From positions 372,001 through 436,000 of the forward strand of contig CP004348.1 in NCBI GenBank assembly GCA_000342265.1: a DNA stretch of 64,000 nt, written 5' to 3'. The DNA is from a beta proteobacterium CB (GTDB taxonomy: Bacteria > Pseudomonadota > Gammaproteobacteria > Burkholderiales > Burkholderiaceae). The notes beneath the pieces were generated by a model, which was not told the DNA's origin, did no database searches, and saw only the letters and a list, made by a program, of their open reading frames with translations. The position numbers and the translations under genes are program-made. Below, in pieces: positions 41,717 through 48,676 of this stretch (within the stretch, counting starts at the first letter, position 1; every line of letters starts with the position of its first letter).

Positions 41717-42558
41717 TCCCCCCGTTTTTGAGTTGTATTTGAGCCTTTTTCACTGGATGACCCAATAGAAAGTTTTTGACCTTGAATACCAGCCTCTGAA
41801 AACCAAGGTTGGCCACGAAATGTCAGGTCTGGAGCTCCACCATTGGATTTGAGAATGAATCCATCATCAAAGTTTGCTGAATAGTCCCGAATAAAGTCGG
41901 CGCTCGCTTTTGTGCCGGAAAGTTCCGTACTCCGCGGATATTCGATTTGATATTTTTTATTTATTGCTGAGCGATTTAAACCCAATCCATCGCCGATATC
42001 ACCCTGGCAATATTCACCACTGCCGCTAACATTGGTTGAAATATTAGCTGTACCTTCGAAGTCATTCTTTTTAAGTAGTCCAACAAGGTCAAGATCGATT
42101 CTCTGAGAAAGATAATTTACTGCTTGCTGCCGATTCATATTTCCATTTTTTATTATAGGAAATGAGCTGTTAGCAATTTTTGATAAGGAGATATACATAT
42201 CTCTTTGCGCATAAACAGCATCGATCAATTCTTGTGCAACCCAATACGAATATGTTTTGACTTGACGCAAAGTAACCGGATCTCTTACTGGCGTTGGAAA
42301 TCCTGAGTTATTTACAGTGATGCAAGCCTCTCCACCAAATTTTGTTTTATTAATTTGCTTTCGAATGAACTGTGAGGCGGTTGAGTCGCCGTTATATAAA
42401 TCGCTGGCACGAAGAGCGGCGAGGGTAATCTGGTACATTCCCATTTCTGCACTTGCACTTTGACGCGCTGAAGCTGATTCGTTATAAACCTGGGCTTTAG
42501 CAGTGCCAGTAAAGAGTAGGGAGGCTGCTAGAGCTGCAAAAATGGTTTGCTTGATCAT
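41713..42558 (-). CDS. Exported hypothetical protein, 281 aa
   Basis: A signal peptide (QTIFAALAASLLFTGTAKAQ) precedes a soluble domain with two cysteines (GGEACITV and GEYCQGD). The mid part is helical (YWVAQELIDAVYAQRDMYISLSK). Some conjugation systems encode periplasmic proteins with this make-up, but no named family was recognised. It overlaps both neighbours by 4 bp, so production is coupled. Confidence 0.6.
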   Translation of the reverse strand: MIKQTIFAALAASLLFTGTAKAQVYNESASARQSASAEMGMYQITLAALRASDLYNGDSTASQFIRKQINKTKFGGEACITVNNSGFPTPVRDPVTLRQVKTYSYWVAQELIDAVYAQRDMYISLSKIANSSFPIIKNGNMNRQQAVNYLSQRIDLDLVGLLKKNDFEGTANISTNVSGSGEYCQGDIGDGLGLNRSAINKKYQIEYPRSTELSGTKASADFIRDYSANFDDGFILKSNGGAPDLTFRGQPWFSEAGIQGQKLSIGSSSEKGSNTTQKRGE

Positions 42559-42833
42559 TTTGCATTTCCATGTAACTTACTCGATGTAGCCATATACATA
42601 TACCCATGTTGACCATGTGCAACCATGACATTAAATAAATAAAATGTAATGAACATGATTGCAATTACTTGAGCGTCACTCAACGCTGGGAATAGGGCGG
42701 ATAACGCCAAATAATTACAAAGCGGTATGAGATAGAATTTCACAAACATGCGAAAAAGATCAGCAAATAGATTGATCTGCATTTTTACTCTTTGTTCTGA
42801 ATTTAATTCGTGGAAAGTGTGTTGGCTATTCAT
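42555..42833 (-). CDS. Small membrane protein, 92 aa
   Basis: Two hydrophobic helices (LFRMFVKFYLIPLCNYLALSALF and VIAIMFITFYLFNVMVAHG) with a short soluble N-terminus. No family recognised. It is translationally coupled (4-bp overlaps) to the DNA-binding gene before it and the exported protein after it. Entry exclusion proteins often have this size and layout, but that is only a suggestion. Confidence 0.6.
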   Translation of the reverse strand: MNSQHTFHELNSEQRVKMQINLFADLFRMFVKFYLIPLCNYLALSALFPALSDAQVIAIMFITFYLFNVMVAHGQHGYMYMATSSKLHGNAK

Positions 42834-43471
42834 TTTGCATTTCCTTTCAATTCTTTGGCAGCCTCTTTGACCCGCTTATCAACATCTAGCAAAATGAAGA
42901 TAGTCTTTGGGTAGCGATTTTCTGAGTAATAGCGGAACCAGGTGGAGTGGCTCAATCCCACAATTTTTGATAATTGACGGGTTCTGTCACCAAATACAAT
43001 GCCAAGCTCTTCGAACCAGTCGTCCATGACCGCTCTCATGTCTCGATTGATTAAATGGCGAGTTTTTGGTTTTAATGACTTTTCAATTTTTTTGAAAAGA
43101 CTATGGAGTGTTGCCAACCCATCATTCTCGCCATTTCGCAGATTGCTCTTGTAGGTCTTATTTTCAAAATCAAACTTACGGCGGTCTGTACCCTTTACAA
43201 GGCCCACCAATACTTGTTGAAGTGCGCCTCGGTTTGTTTCGTAGCCCTCGGCGCGAAGCAGCTCAACTAAGTCGATCGTGCGAAGGATGTACCTTTCCTT
43301 GATCAGGCGCATGTCTTCCAACAAACTAACGGTTACTTTTGGGTCTGGCCGATTGGGTGGCACAAAGGCGCTTTTTTTCTTAATTGGCTCTTTGTATAGC
43401 TTGGGCCGCTTGATATTAATTCCAAGCTTTCGTAACGCTGTGATGGTTTGAGATGTTCCTGTTGGAGTCAT
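42830..43471 (-). CDS. Probable DNA-binding protein, 213 aa
   Basis: A basic, soluble protein. The C-terminal third contains a helix-turn-helix-like stretch (RTRQLSKIVGLSHSTWFRYYSENRYPKTIF) that resembles a Cro/C1-type or homeodomain-like fold. The middle (VELLRAEGYETNRGALQQVLVGL) is another helical unit. It opens the four-gene operon that ends at 41261. A regulator of the transfer genes is the simplest reading; no box of the 20-bp type precedes it. Confidence 0.55.
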   Translation of the reverse strand: MTPTGTSQTITALRKLGINIKRPKLYKEPIKKKSAFVPPNRPDPKVTVSLLEDMRLIKERYILRTIDLVELLRAEGYETNRGALQQVLVGLVKGTDRRKFDFENKTYKSNLRNGENDGLATLHSLFKKIEKSLKPKTRHLINRDMRAVMDDWFEELGIVFGDRTRQLSKIVGLSHSTWFRYYSENRYPKTIFILLDVDKRVKEAAKELKGNAK

Positions 43472-43506
43472 TTTTAACTGGCCCTGCTTAACAGGGCCAT
43501 CCTTTC

Positions 43507-43896
43507 TTATCTAAAGAACCCGCTGGTTTTTGCAGGGGCTGGCTCTGCAACTGTTGGGGCAGGGGAGGGTGCTGGAGCTGGTGTTGCCGCTTTAACTTCA
43601 GGAGCGGTTACCGGAGGCTTAACTGCCGGAGTTGCTGGAGCAGCAGAGCTGCTAATACCATTGGCTTTGGCAATTTCAGCTAGAGCCTTCTTGAGGATTG
43701 AATCCGATAAATTGAGAATTCCAGCCTCCTCGGCTAGTCTTCCAAACTTAAGCTTCTGTTCATTGGCTTTGGCCTCCGCTTGCTCGTTGATTGCACGCTT
43801 GAGAATGGCCGCCTTATCAGCCAACAATTTTTGCTTGGCAAGAAGAGCCGCTAATTTCTGCTCGGGTGTTACTTTAGTTTTTTTAATGTCAATCAT
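43507..43896 (-). CDS. TraD-like small mobilization protein, 129 aa
   Basis: The N-terminal half is helical and basic (KLAALLAKQKLLADKAAILKRAINEQ), followed by KFGRLAEEAGILNLSDSILKKALAEIAK, which resembles the small TraD/TraC proteins of plasmid mobilization regions. The C-terminal half is a Pro/Ala-rich linker. It probably binds the relaxosome. Box C lies 50 bp upstream, overlapping the stop of the next gene. Confidence 0.55.
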   Translation of the reverse strand: MIDIKKTKVTPEQKLAALLAKQKLLADKAAILKRAINEQAEAKANEQKLKFGRLAEEAGILNLSDSILKKALAEIAKANGISSSAAPATPAVKPPVTAPEVKAATPAPAPSPAPTVAEPAPAKTSGFFR

Positions 43897-43945
43897 TTTT
43901 CATTCCTTGGGTTTAAATAAAAATTAATAAATAAGTGCTACACAT

Positions 43946-43965
43946 TAAGTATGCAAAGTGGCTCA
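43946..43965 (-). promoter_or_regulatory. 20-bp box C, upstream of TraD-like gene
   Basis: Exact copy of TAAGTATGCAAAGTGGCTCA; it overlaps the stop codon (TGA) of the gene at 43963-44370. Confidence 0.7.
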
Positions 43966-44370
43966 TTTTTTTAAAGTTACTGGAGGCGCATCGTCTTGGG
44001 CAACGCTGGTAACTTGGCGGTTCAGTGCATCAACCAATGGCTTGCGAATTGCTTCGTTGTGAGCCTCAACGGATCTTTGGTTGGCTTTGGCTTGATCTGC
44101 CTCTACTTGAAGAGTGTTAGCCCGCTCCTGGAGGGCGCTGACGGTCTTCTTGTCTTCCCACCTGTCCTTGGCCCATTCAACATTGAAGTTGGCCTGAGTT
44201 GCGTCCATCTTTGCTTCAACAGCATTTGATTTTGCTTTGTGTTCTTGGTCCTGCTGAATATAAAGAAAGAGGGCGGCTACACCACCTAAAGCAAGCGCAA
44301 GTATCTTTAGATCAAAATAAAATACAACTAACGCTGCTACGCCAGCCAAGCCAGCAAATAAGTACCACAT
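43963..44370 (-). CDS. Membrane-anchored coiled-coil protein, 135 aa
   Basis: Two hydrophobic segments at the N-terminus (YLFAGLAGVAALVVFYF and ILALALGGVAALFLYI) are followed by about 90 charged helical residues with heptad character (VSALQERANTLQVEADQAKANQRSV). No family recognised. It starts 1 bp after the exported protein gene ahead of it and likely shares its box-D promoter. Confidence 0.6.
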   Translation of the reverse strand: MWYLFAGLAGVAALVVFYFDLKILALALGGVAALFLYIQQDQEHKAKSNAVEAKMDATQANFNVEWAKDRWEDKKTVSALQERANTLQVEADQAKANQRSVEAHNEAIRKPLVDALNRQVTSVAQDDAPPVTLKK

Positions 44371-44371
44371 G

Positions 44372-44815
44372 TTATTTCTCCTCGTTTTTGGAAGTTGGCT
44401 TCACTAGCGCCAGAAGAATTTGTTGTCGCTCCTGGTACGGCAACATGCTTGCGTTGAGTTGCCGAATAATCTTCAGGCGATCAATATTGGCTTTTGAAAA
44501 ATCAATGGAAATCGAGTGGAAATTAATAAATCTTGTGGTTACGCCCAGCCATTCCTTCAAGTCTTTGCTCGCTGCTGATTCTGGCGGCAGTTCCCAATTT
44601 TCCTCTGACGCATTCCCAATAATTGCAACGCGTTTTTCCTTGTCCAGGACTATTAGTGCTTTGTCGCATTGCCCAACCATCATCGAGGTGCCTGGAACGG
44701 CATTCATTTCTATTTCGCCGAACATATCGGTGCAGTTCCATGGGTCGGCATTTGCAAAATTAAAGGCTAGGACTAGAGGTGCTGTAAGTAGTAATTTTTT
44801 AAATTGTGTTTTCAT
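44372..44815 (-). CDS. Exported hypothetical protein with leader shared with adhesin, 147 aa
   Basis: Signal peptide MKTQFKKLLLTAPLVLAF ends at NFANA, followed by DPWNCTDMFG and a second cysteine in VGQCDKAL. The start at 44815 is chosen over an upstream frame extension because the first nine codons and the 5' leader are the same as those of the adhesin gene at 37980. About 37 bases around the start are identical. The mature domain is unrelated to the adhesin. Function unknown. Confidence 0.65.
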   Translation of the reverse strand: MKTQFKKLLLTAPLVLAFNFANADPWNCTDMFGEIEMNAVPGTSMMVGQCDKALIVLDKEKRVAIIGNASEENWELPPESAASKDLKEWLGVTTRFINFHSISIDFSKANIDRLKIIRQLNASMLPYQERQQILLALVKPTSKNEEK

Positions 44816-44858
44816 TTTTCGATTCCTAAATTGATTTATTAATGAGAGGTGCATGCAA

Positions 44859-44878
44859 TAAGTATGCAAAGTGGCTCA
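44859..44878 (-). promoter_or_regulatory. 20-bp box D, upstream of exported protein
   Basis: Exact copy of TAAGTATGCAAAGTGGCTCA, 43 bp before the start at 44815. The flanking GCATG(C/T)AA is shared with box A. Confidence 0.7.
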
Positions 44879-44885
44879 GAAATTT

Positions 44886-45740
44886 TTAATGTTTAATGTC
44901 TGCCGAAACGCGAGTTGATTCTGAATTTCCGTTTGATTGGCGAATGTTTAGGTCAAGCTTTTGAGACAGCGAGGTAGAGAGCGAGTTCTCCATTGAAAGG
45001 TCGTATGTTCTGCCTGATAGGTTCCCATTCCCAAACCATGTAACGCCGTTTTGAGTAATCGAAAGACCTTGGGCTCCAGCCGTAATCACTGCGTCATTAG
45101 CTTTGAATTCCACTGGCGCAGATGAGCCCGATAAGTTTTGGGTCATCTTCGCAGCCTTGGCATTTGATAGGGCATTGGCCCAGGCTGATTCGAGTGTTGC
45201 AGCGGGTATCGCTCCAAGTTGCCCAATGATTTGTGCTTGCGCGGATGATGGGTCTTGCAGTGTTGAATCTTTTAGGTTTGATGCAATTTGCGTGGAAACG
45301 GAATTTGTGAAATTTGAAAGTGCCGTGGACACGACCATAAAGTTTTGGTCATTTGTGTAACTTGGCCAGGCTAAAGCTGGCTCAAAGCTTGCTGCCATTG
45401 CGAGCGCCGCGCCTTTATAGACTGCATTAGGCTCTTTTGCGTGCGAAGATAGGGTAAGGGCACTCGACTTGATAAAAGAAGGGCGGTAGGGTGCTTTAAA
45501 GCCTTCTTGCGATAGGTATTCAGAAACAGTTGATGCAATCAGCGCAGATGCCGGAATTTTGACTGATGATCTTGCTGATTTTGAACTGTTAATTGATTGG
45601 TCTTGCGAGATACTTTTTGATTGATCCGATGAGGTTGATTGTGATTTGTCAGAGGACACGCCAAAACTCCCAAGTTTTTCGCAGCCGGTAAGTGTTATTA
45701 GCAGCATGAGTGTGATTGTGGTTAGTAAGGTTGATCGCAT
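44886..45740 (-). CDS. Lipoprotein, 284 aa
   Basis: A lipoprotein signal peptide with lipobox LTGC at residues 17-20. A Ser/Asp/Gln-rich linker follows (SSDQSKSISQDQSINSSKS). The mature domain has long helices rich in Ala and Ser and a beta-like C-terminal third. No family recognised. Lipoproteins of conjugative elements often serve in the channel or in surface exclusion; without channel genes nearby the latter is more attractive. Confidence 0.65.
   Translation of the reverse strand: MRSTLLTTITLMLLITLTGCEKLGSFGVSSDKSQSTSSDQSKSISQDQSINSSKSARSSVKIPASALIASTVSEYLSQEGFKAPYRPSFIKSSALTLSSHAKEPNAVYKGAALAMAASFEPALAWPSYTNDQNFMVVSTALSNFTNSVSTQIASNLKDSTLQDPSSAQAQIIGQLGAIPAATLESAWANALSNAKAAKMTQNLSGSSAPVEFKANDAVITAGAQGLSITQNGVTWFGNGNLSGRTYDLSMENSLSTSLSQKLDLNIRQSNGNSESTRVSADIKH
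45324..45333 (-). repeat. CGTGTCCACG word, copy 4 of 5
   Basis: Written CGTGGACACG on the plus strand, inside the lipoprotein gene. Confidence 0.5.
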
Positions 45741-45770
45741 AAAAGGCTCCAGGGCAAAAGGGGTTAAAAG

Positions 45771-45790
45771 TAAGTATGTAAATCGGCTCA
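45771..45790 (-). promoter_or_regulatory. 20-bp box E (variant), upstream of lipoprotein
   Basis: TAAGTATGTAAATCGGCTCA differs from the other copies at three positions (T for C, then AT and C changes in the centre). It lies 30 bp before the lipoprotein start and overlaps the stop of the 45788 gene. Confidence 0.55.
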
Positions 45791-46663
45791 GTGATTCTTT
45801 TGATTAGCCCAAGCGCGGTAGGTTCCTCTGAGCCGGGCTGATTCGAATCCAAGCTCAGCAAATTCTTTTTGAGTCATGGGGTGAGCTGCTGCCAGCCAAG
45901 CATCTAGTCGCTCCTGTGAAGGCTCTACGAACTCCGCTAATGGAGCAGTGGTAGAGCAAGGGGAGGCTGCAGGGGCGTTTGGGACGAATGGAATGTGGCT
46001 TGCTTGGCGCTCAGGACCTGGGGCACTAGGGTTGGCAACAAAGTTATCCGAAAGAGCTTTGGCGAGCCATCCTCCGTGGCTATGGATCTTCTTCCCACCC
46101 TCTTTTGCAATGGCAAGGAGTTGGATTTTTTCAAAGATGATTGGCTTTGGGTAGGTTTGGAATAGATTTTTTATTTCAGAGAACAACAAACCAGCGGTTT
46201 GTAGAGTGTTTACTTCCATTGGCGAGAGTTGGACCACTTCTTCTGGTTTGTTGTTCTTTTGTATTAATGACGTTTCCTTTGTTGTTTCCGTGTCCCGTTT
46301 TTGGGACTCTTTGATGGGAAAAACGGTACTGTTAGGAGGGAAAAACGGTACTGTTCCGTTTTCGGTACTGTTCCGTTTTTGGGACTCTTTCTTTCCATCG
46401 CAATTCAACCGATAAGTGATGACTTGGGAAGTTCGGCCCACTCTATTGCCAGTGTCCACAATGTGGCCTGATTCAATGAGTCTTTTGATATTAGTAATGA
46501 CTGTTTTTCTGTCCTGGCCTGTCGAGCTTGCTAGGTAGGTAATCGATGGGTACGCTTCGAATGTTTCGGAGTTCGCGCAATTAGCAAGAACTACCAAGAC
46601 AAATTTGGATGAAGAGTGGGTAAGAGGCTCTTTTAGCGCCCAGGTAATGGCTTCTACGCTCAT
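45788..46663 (-). CDS. Helix-turn-helix protein, replication-initiator-like, 291 aa
   Basis: The first 90 residues form a winged-helix domain (PLTHSSSKFVLVVLANCANSE, then YLASSTGQDRKTVITNIKRLIESGHIVDTG), as in DnaT/DnaD-like or plasmid replication proteins that open with MSVEAITWAL. A linker with ESQKR repeats follows; its DNA holds direct repeats (46295-46390). The C-terminal end (PMTQKEFAELGFESARLRGTYRAWA) is conserved-looking. It overlaps the upstream sigma-like gene by 4 bp. It may help the excised element replicate. Confidence 0.6.
   Translation of the reverse strand: MSVEAITWALKEPLTHSSSKFVLVVLANCANSETFEAYPSITYLASSTGQDRKTVITNIKRLIESGHIVDTGNRVGRTSQVITYRLNCDGKKESQKRNSTENGTVPFFPPNSTVFPIKESQKRDTETTKETSLIQKNNKPEEVVQLSPMEVNTLQTAGLLFSEIKNLFQTYPKPIIFEKIQLLAIAKEGGKKIHSHGGWLAKALSDNFVANPSAPGPERQASHIPFVPNAPAASPCSTTAPLAEFVEPSQERLDAWLAAAHPMTQKEFAELGFESARLRGTYRAWANQKNH
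46295..46390. repeat. Iteron-like direct repeats inside the helix-turn-helix gene
   Basis: GGGAAAAACGGTACTGTT occurs at 46316-46333 and 46338-46355, and its core CGGTACTGTT again at 46363. CCGTTTTTGGGACTCTTT occurs at 46295-46312 and 46373-46390. These short repeats encode the low-complexity linker, and could be either recent slippage or protein-binding iterons of an origin. Confidence 0.6.
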
Positions 46664-47256
46664 GCTGCCTCCCTATTTTCAAAATAGGCTTCATCTTCAT
46701 CATCTTCGCCCTCGTTGAAATGGAGGTCGACGGCTAAATCCGTCAACTTGCAACTTTTGAAAACCCGTGCCGGACGCCAATCCGCCTCATGCTTTGGCTC
46801 AAAAAGGTCATCCGTATAGCCACATTCGGCCTCTGCGATCGCGGCTGCTACATAGCGCTTAGCGCTCGCAAGGCTCCAGTTATTTTTTTCTGCGACTTCT
46901 TTTGTGCTGCGGCAACCAGTGAATAGTTCAATATTCTTCGCAGCTTTGGAGCACTTGGGAAGGCTGGCAATTAATCCTTCTTTGTCCACCCCTGAGTCTT
47001 GCCGATTAACTATTAGTGCCTCTACAGAGTCCGCTAAAACTGGGTTAGCCCACATAGCTGAGCGCCGGTAGATATTTTTTAGGCGGCTCCAAAGGACTGA
47101 GTTGAAGTCGGCTTTGGGGTCACGGCCTTGTGACTGTAGGTCGGCAAGAACTAACCAAGCTTCACTCTCGACCTCGCTGATTTCGATGTGAAAGAGGTAT
47201 TGAAATTTTTTTATTAGCCGCGATTGGGCTTTGTCGAAGAGATTTGTTTTTTCCAT
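46660..47256 (-). CDS. Sigma-factor-like helical protein, 198 aa
   Basis: The N-terminal half (DKAQSRLIKKFQYLFHIEISEVESEAW and NSVLWSRLKNIYRR) resembles region 2 of ECF-type sigma factors. A later helix-turn-helix (STKEVAEKNNWSLASAKRYVAAAI) resembles region 4. The C-terminal tail is acidic. The likeness is by eye only, and it could instead be a replication accessory protein. First gene of a two-gene operon with the replication-like gene (4-bp overlap), facing the A/T-rich region to its right. Confidence 0.45.
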   Translation of the reverse strand: MEKTNLFDKAQSRLIKKFQYLFHIEISEVESEAWLVLADLQSQGRDPKADFNSVLWSRLKNIYRRSAMWANPVLADSVEALIVNRQDSGVDKEGLIASLPKCSKAAKNIELFTGCRSTKEVAEKNNWSLASAKRYVAAAIAEAECGYTDDLFEPKHEADWRPARVFKSCKLTDLAVDLHFNEGEDDEDEAYFENREAA

Positions 47257-47428
47257 ATTCCGTTCCTTGAAAGAGGGGGCGGGAAAAAAACAAATGGCCT
47301 AAAGAAAACTTAAAACCTCAACGAAATATGGTATGACCCGCCCAACAAATATTACCAATTCGTAAAAAAAAGTCAACATTTTTATTGTTACTGCAGAACA
47401 ATAAAATTAAATTGCGGTACAAAAATCT

Positions 47429-47438
47429 CGTGTCCACG
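47429..47438 (+). repeat. CGTGTCCACG word, copy 5 of 5
   Basis: Exact copy, 23 bp upstream of CATCATGGTGTAAAA, which parallels the arrangement at 28632. Confidence 0.6.
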
Positions 47439-47791
47439 CTAAATATATTTAATTCATACACCATCATGGTGTAAAAAAATGAAAAGACGGCAATCCCAAT
47501 GCATATATGGCCTACAGAGTTTTTTATAAAGAATAAATCCAAGATTAGAATTCTCTGTAAAGCAAAAAATATTGACCTTTTTTATTTCTAATTTATTTTG
47601 ATGTTGTTATCAAAACCAATAAACATATAGGCTTTTAAAGTATTTATGTGCCGTACATATTTCTGTTGATGCTGAGTATTGCTAACTCATAGCGTTGCTC
47701 ATGAATTGATGTAATTTATGAGCTGATTAAGTGAAAAAAGTTATGAATAAGTTTGTTGTTTTATCTCTACAAAATCCTGTTTTAAAAATAC

Positions 47792-47811
47792 TGAGCCACT
47801 TTGCATACTTA
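47792..47811 (+). promoter_or_regulatory. 20-bp box F, upstream of 47852 gene
   Basis: TGAGCCACTTTGCATACTTA on the plus strand, 40 bp before the start of the rightward gene. It is the only copy in this orientation, and its gene is also the only rightward one of the set. Confidence 0.7.
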
Positions 47812-47851
47812 TAGCAGTAGCACTCAAATTTATTTTTAAAAGGAAACAAAA

Positions 47852-48370
47852 ATGGACGACCGCTTACCCCCTCAACTTTCTGAAGGTCATTTAAATGATG
47901 GAACACACCTCTTCCCTCTAAATGAGCAGCAAATGAATAGCTCACCAATCGCACAATCTCTAATAGCAATAGGCGGCGGGCTTACCGACCTCGGTAATGC
48001 AGTCATCGCCGAGTTTGGCAAAGGCCTCTGGGAGGGCATAAAGGCAGCTGGTGAAGGCATTAAAGAGGCTATCGTCGGGAAAGATGTAAAGCCGGAACCG
48101 CAAAAAGAAAGCCTCGGCAAGGCTCTTTCTGAAACCATTAAAGCAGCGGTTGATGGTGCAAAAGAGGGTATTAGGCAATCCAACGAAAAAACTAAAGAAC
48201 CAGTCAACACTAAAGACCTAAAGGAGCGATTGATAAGCCAAGCTCGTCAGCAGGAACGCCAGAAAACCGCCAAAGAAGCCGCAAAGGTTGAGCGTGAGTC
48301 TTCTGCATCACCGGCCAAAGCGGCGATCATGCGAAGCCCAGAAAATTCACACCCCGAGCGTACTCGCTGA
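47852..48370 (+). CDS. Hypothetical amphipathic protein, 172 aa
   Basis: Begins with a soluble stretch and then a Gly/Ala-rich helical part (LIAIGGGLTDLGNAVIAEFGKGLWEGIKAAGEGIKEAIVG) that may touch membranes. The C-terminal half is highly charged and coiled-coil-like (ARQQERQKTAKEAAKVERE). No family recognised. The ribosome site AAAAGGAAAC and box F upstream support it. It converges on the AlpA-like gene. Confidence 0.6.
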   Translation: MDDRLPPQLSEGHLNDGTHLFPLNEQQMNSSPIAQSLIAIGGGLTDLGNAVIAEFGKGLWEGIKAAGEGIKEAIVGKDVKPEPQKESLGKALSETIKAAVDGAKEGIRQSNEKTKEPVNTKDLKERLISQARQQERQKTAKEAAKVERESSASPAKAAIMRSPENSHPERTR

Positions 48371-48577
48371 TCATTGCTCTTCGGCCAACTTGCGCAGCGC
48401 CTCCATGTTAATTACTCTCCGCTTCCCAATTTTTAGGCAAGGAAGCAAGCGGCGATCCATTTGGGCTTTAACTACCCCCAATGGAAGTCCAACCAGTTCT
48501 GAAAACTTTTCTGCTGAAAGAATGGGTAGGGAAATTGGAACCGCGGCGAGTGATGGGGTTGCATCGTGAGTTGTCAT
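48371..48577 (-). CDS. AlpA/excisionase-like helix-turn-helix protein, 68 aa
   Basis: A MerR/AlpA-type small DNA-binding domain: LSAEKFSELVGLPLGVVKAQMDRRLLPCLKIGKRRVINMEALRKLAEE, where the helix-turn-helix and the wing ending in RRVIN are clear. Proteins of this type act as excisionases or activate integrases of islands. It sits beside the integrase gene, divergent from it, with box G between them. It may direct excision of the element. Confidence 0.75.
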   Translation of the reverse strand: MTTHDATPSLAAVPISLPILSAEKFSELVGLPLGVVKAQMDRRLLPCLKIGKRRVINMEALRKLAEEQ

Positions 48578-48617
48578 AAAAAACTTTCTAAATTAATTAA
48601 AAAAGAGCTGCTTACAT

Positions 48618-48637
48618 TAAGTATGCAAAGTGGCTCA
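48618..48637 (-). promoter_or_regulatory. 20-bp box G, between AlpA-like gene and integrase
   Basis: Exact copy of TAAGTATGCAAAGTGGCTCA, oriented toward the AlpA-like gene, 40 bp before its start and 40 bp before the integrase start on the other side. Confidence 0.7.
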
Positions 48638-48676
48638 GAAATTTTTAATCCTCACTATTTGTTAGAAATATATTAA

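Larger units (their letters stand above)
47257..47851. other. A/T-rich divergent intergenic region
   Basis: Nearly 600 bases between the sigma-like operon (leftward) and the gene at 47852 (rightward). It holds GACCCGCC at 47335, CGTGTCCACG at 47429, the inverted repeat TACACCA-TCA-TGGTGTA near 47457-47473, and box F at 47792. Small frames here are not convincing. An origin or control region is possible given the A/T content. Confidence 0.5.

Noticed and set aside
46295..46390. CRISPR-like array
   Set aside because: Repeats are few, unequal in spacing and inside a coding frame; no cas genes are present anywhere in the window.
47318..47542. Minus-strand open frame of 74 codons in the A/T-rich region
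   Set aside because: Hydrophobic low-complexity translation of A/T-rich DNA with regulatory words inside; no ribosome site.
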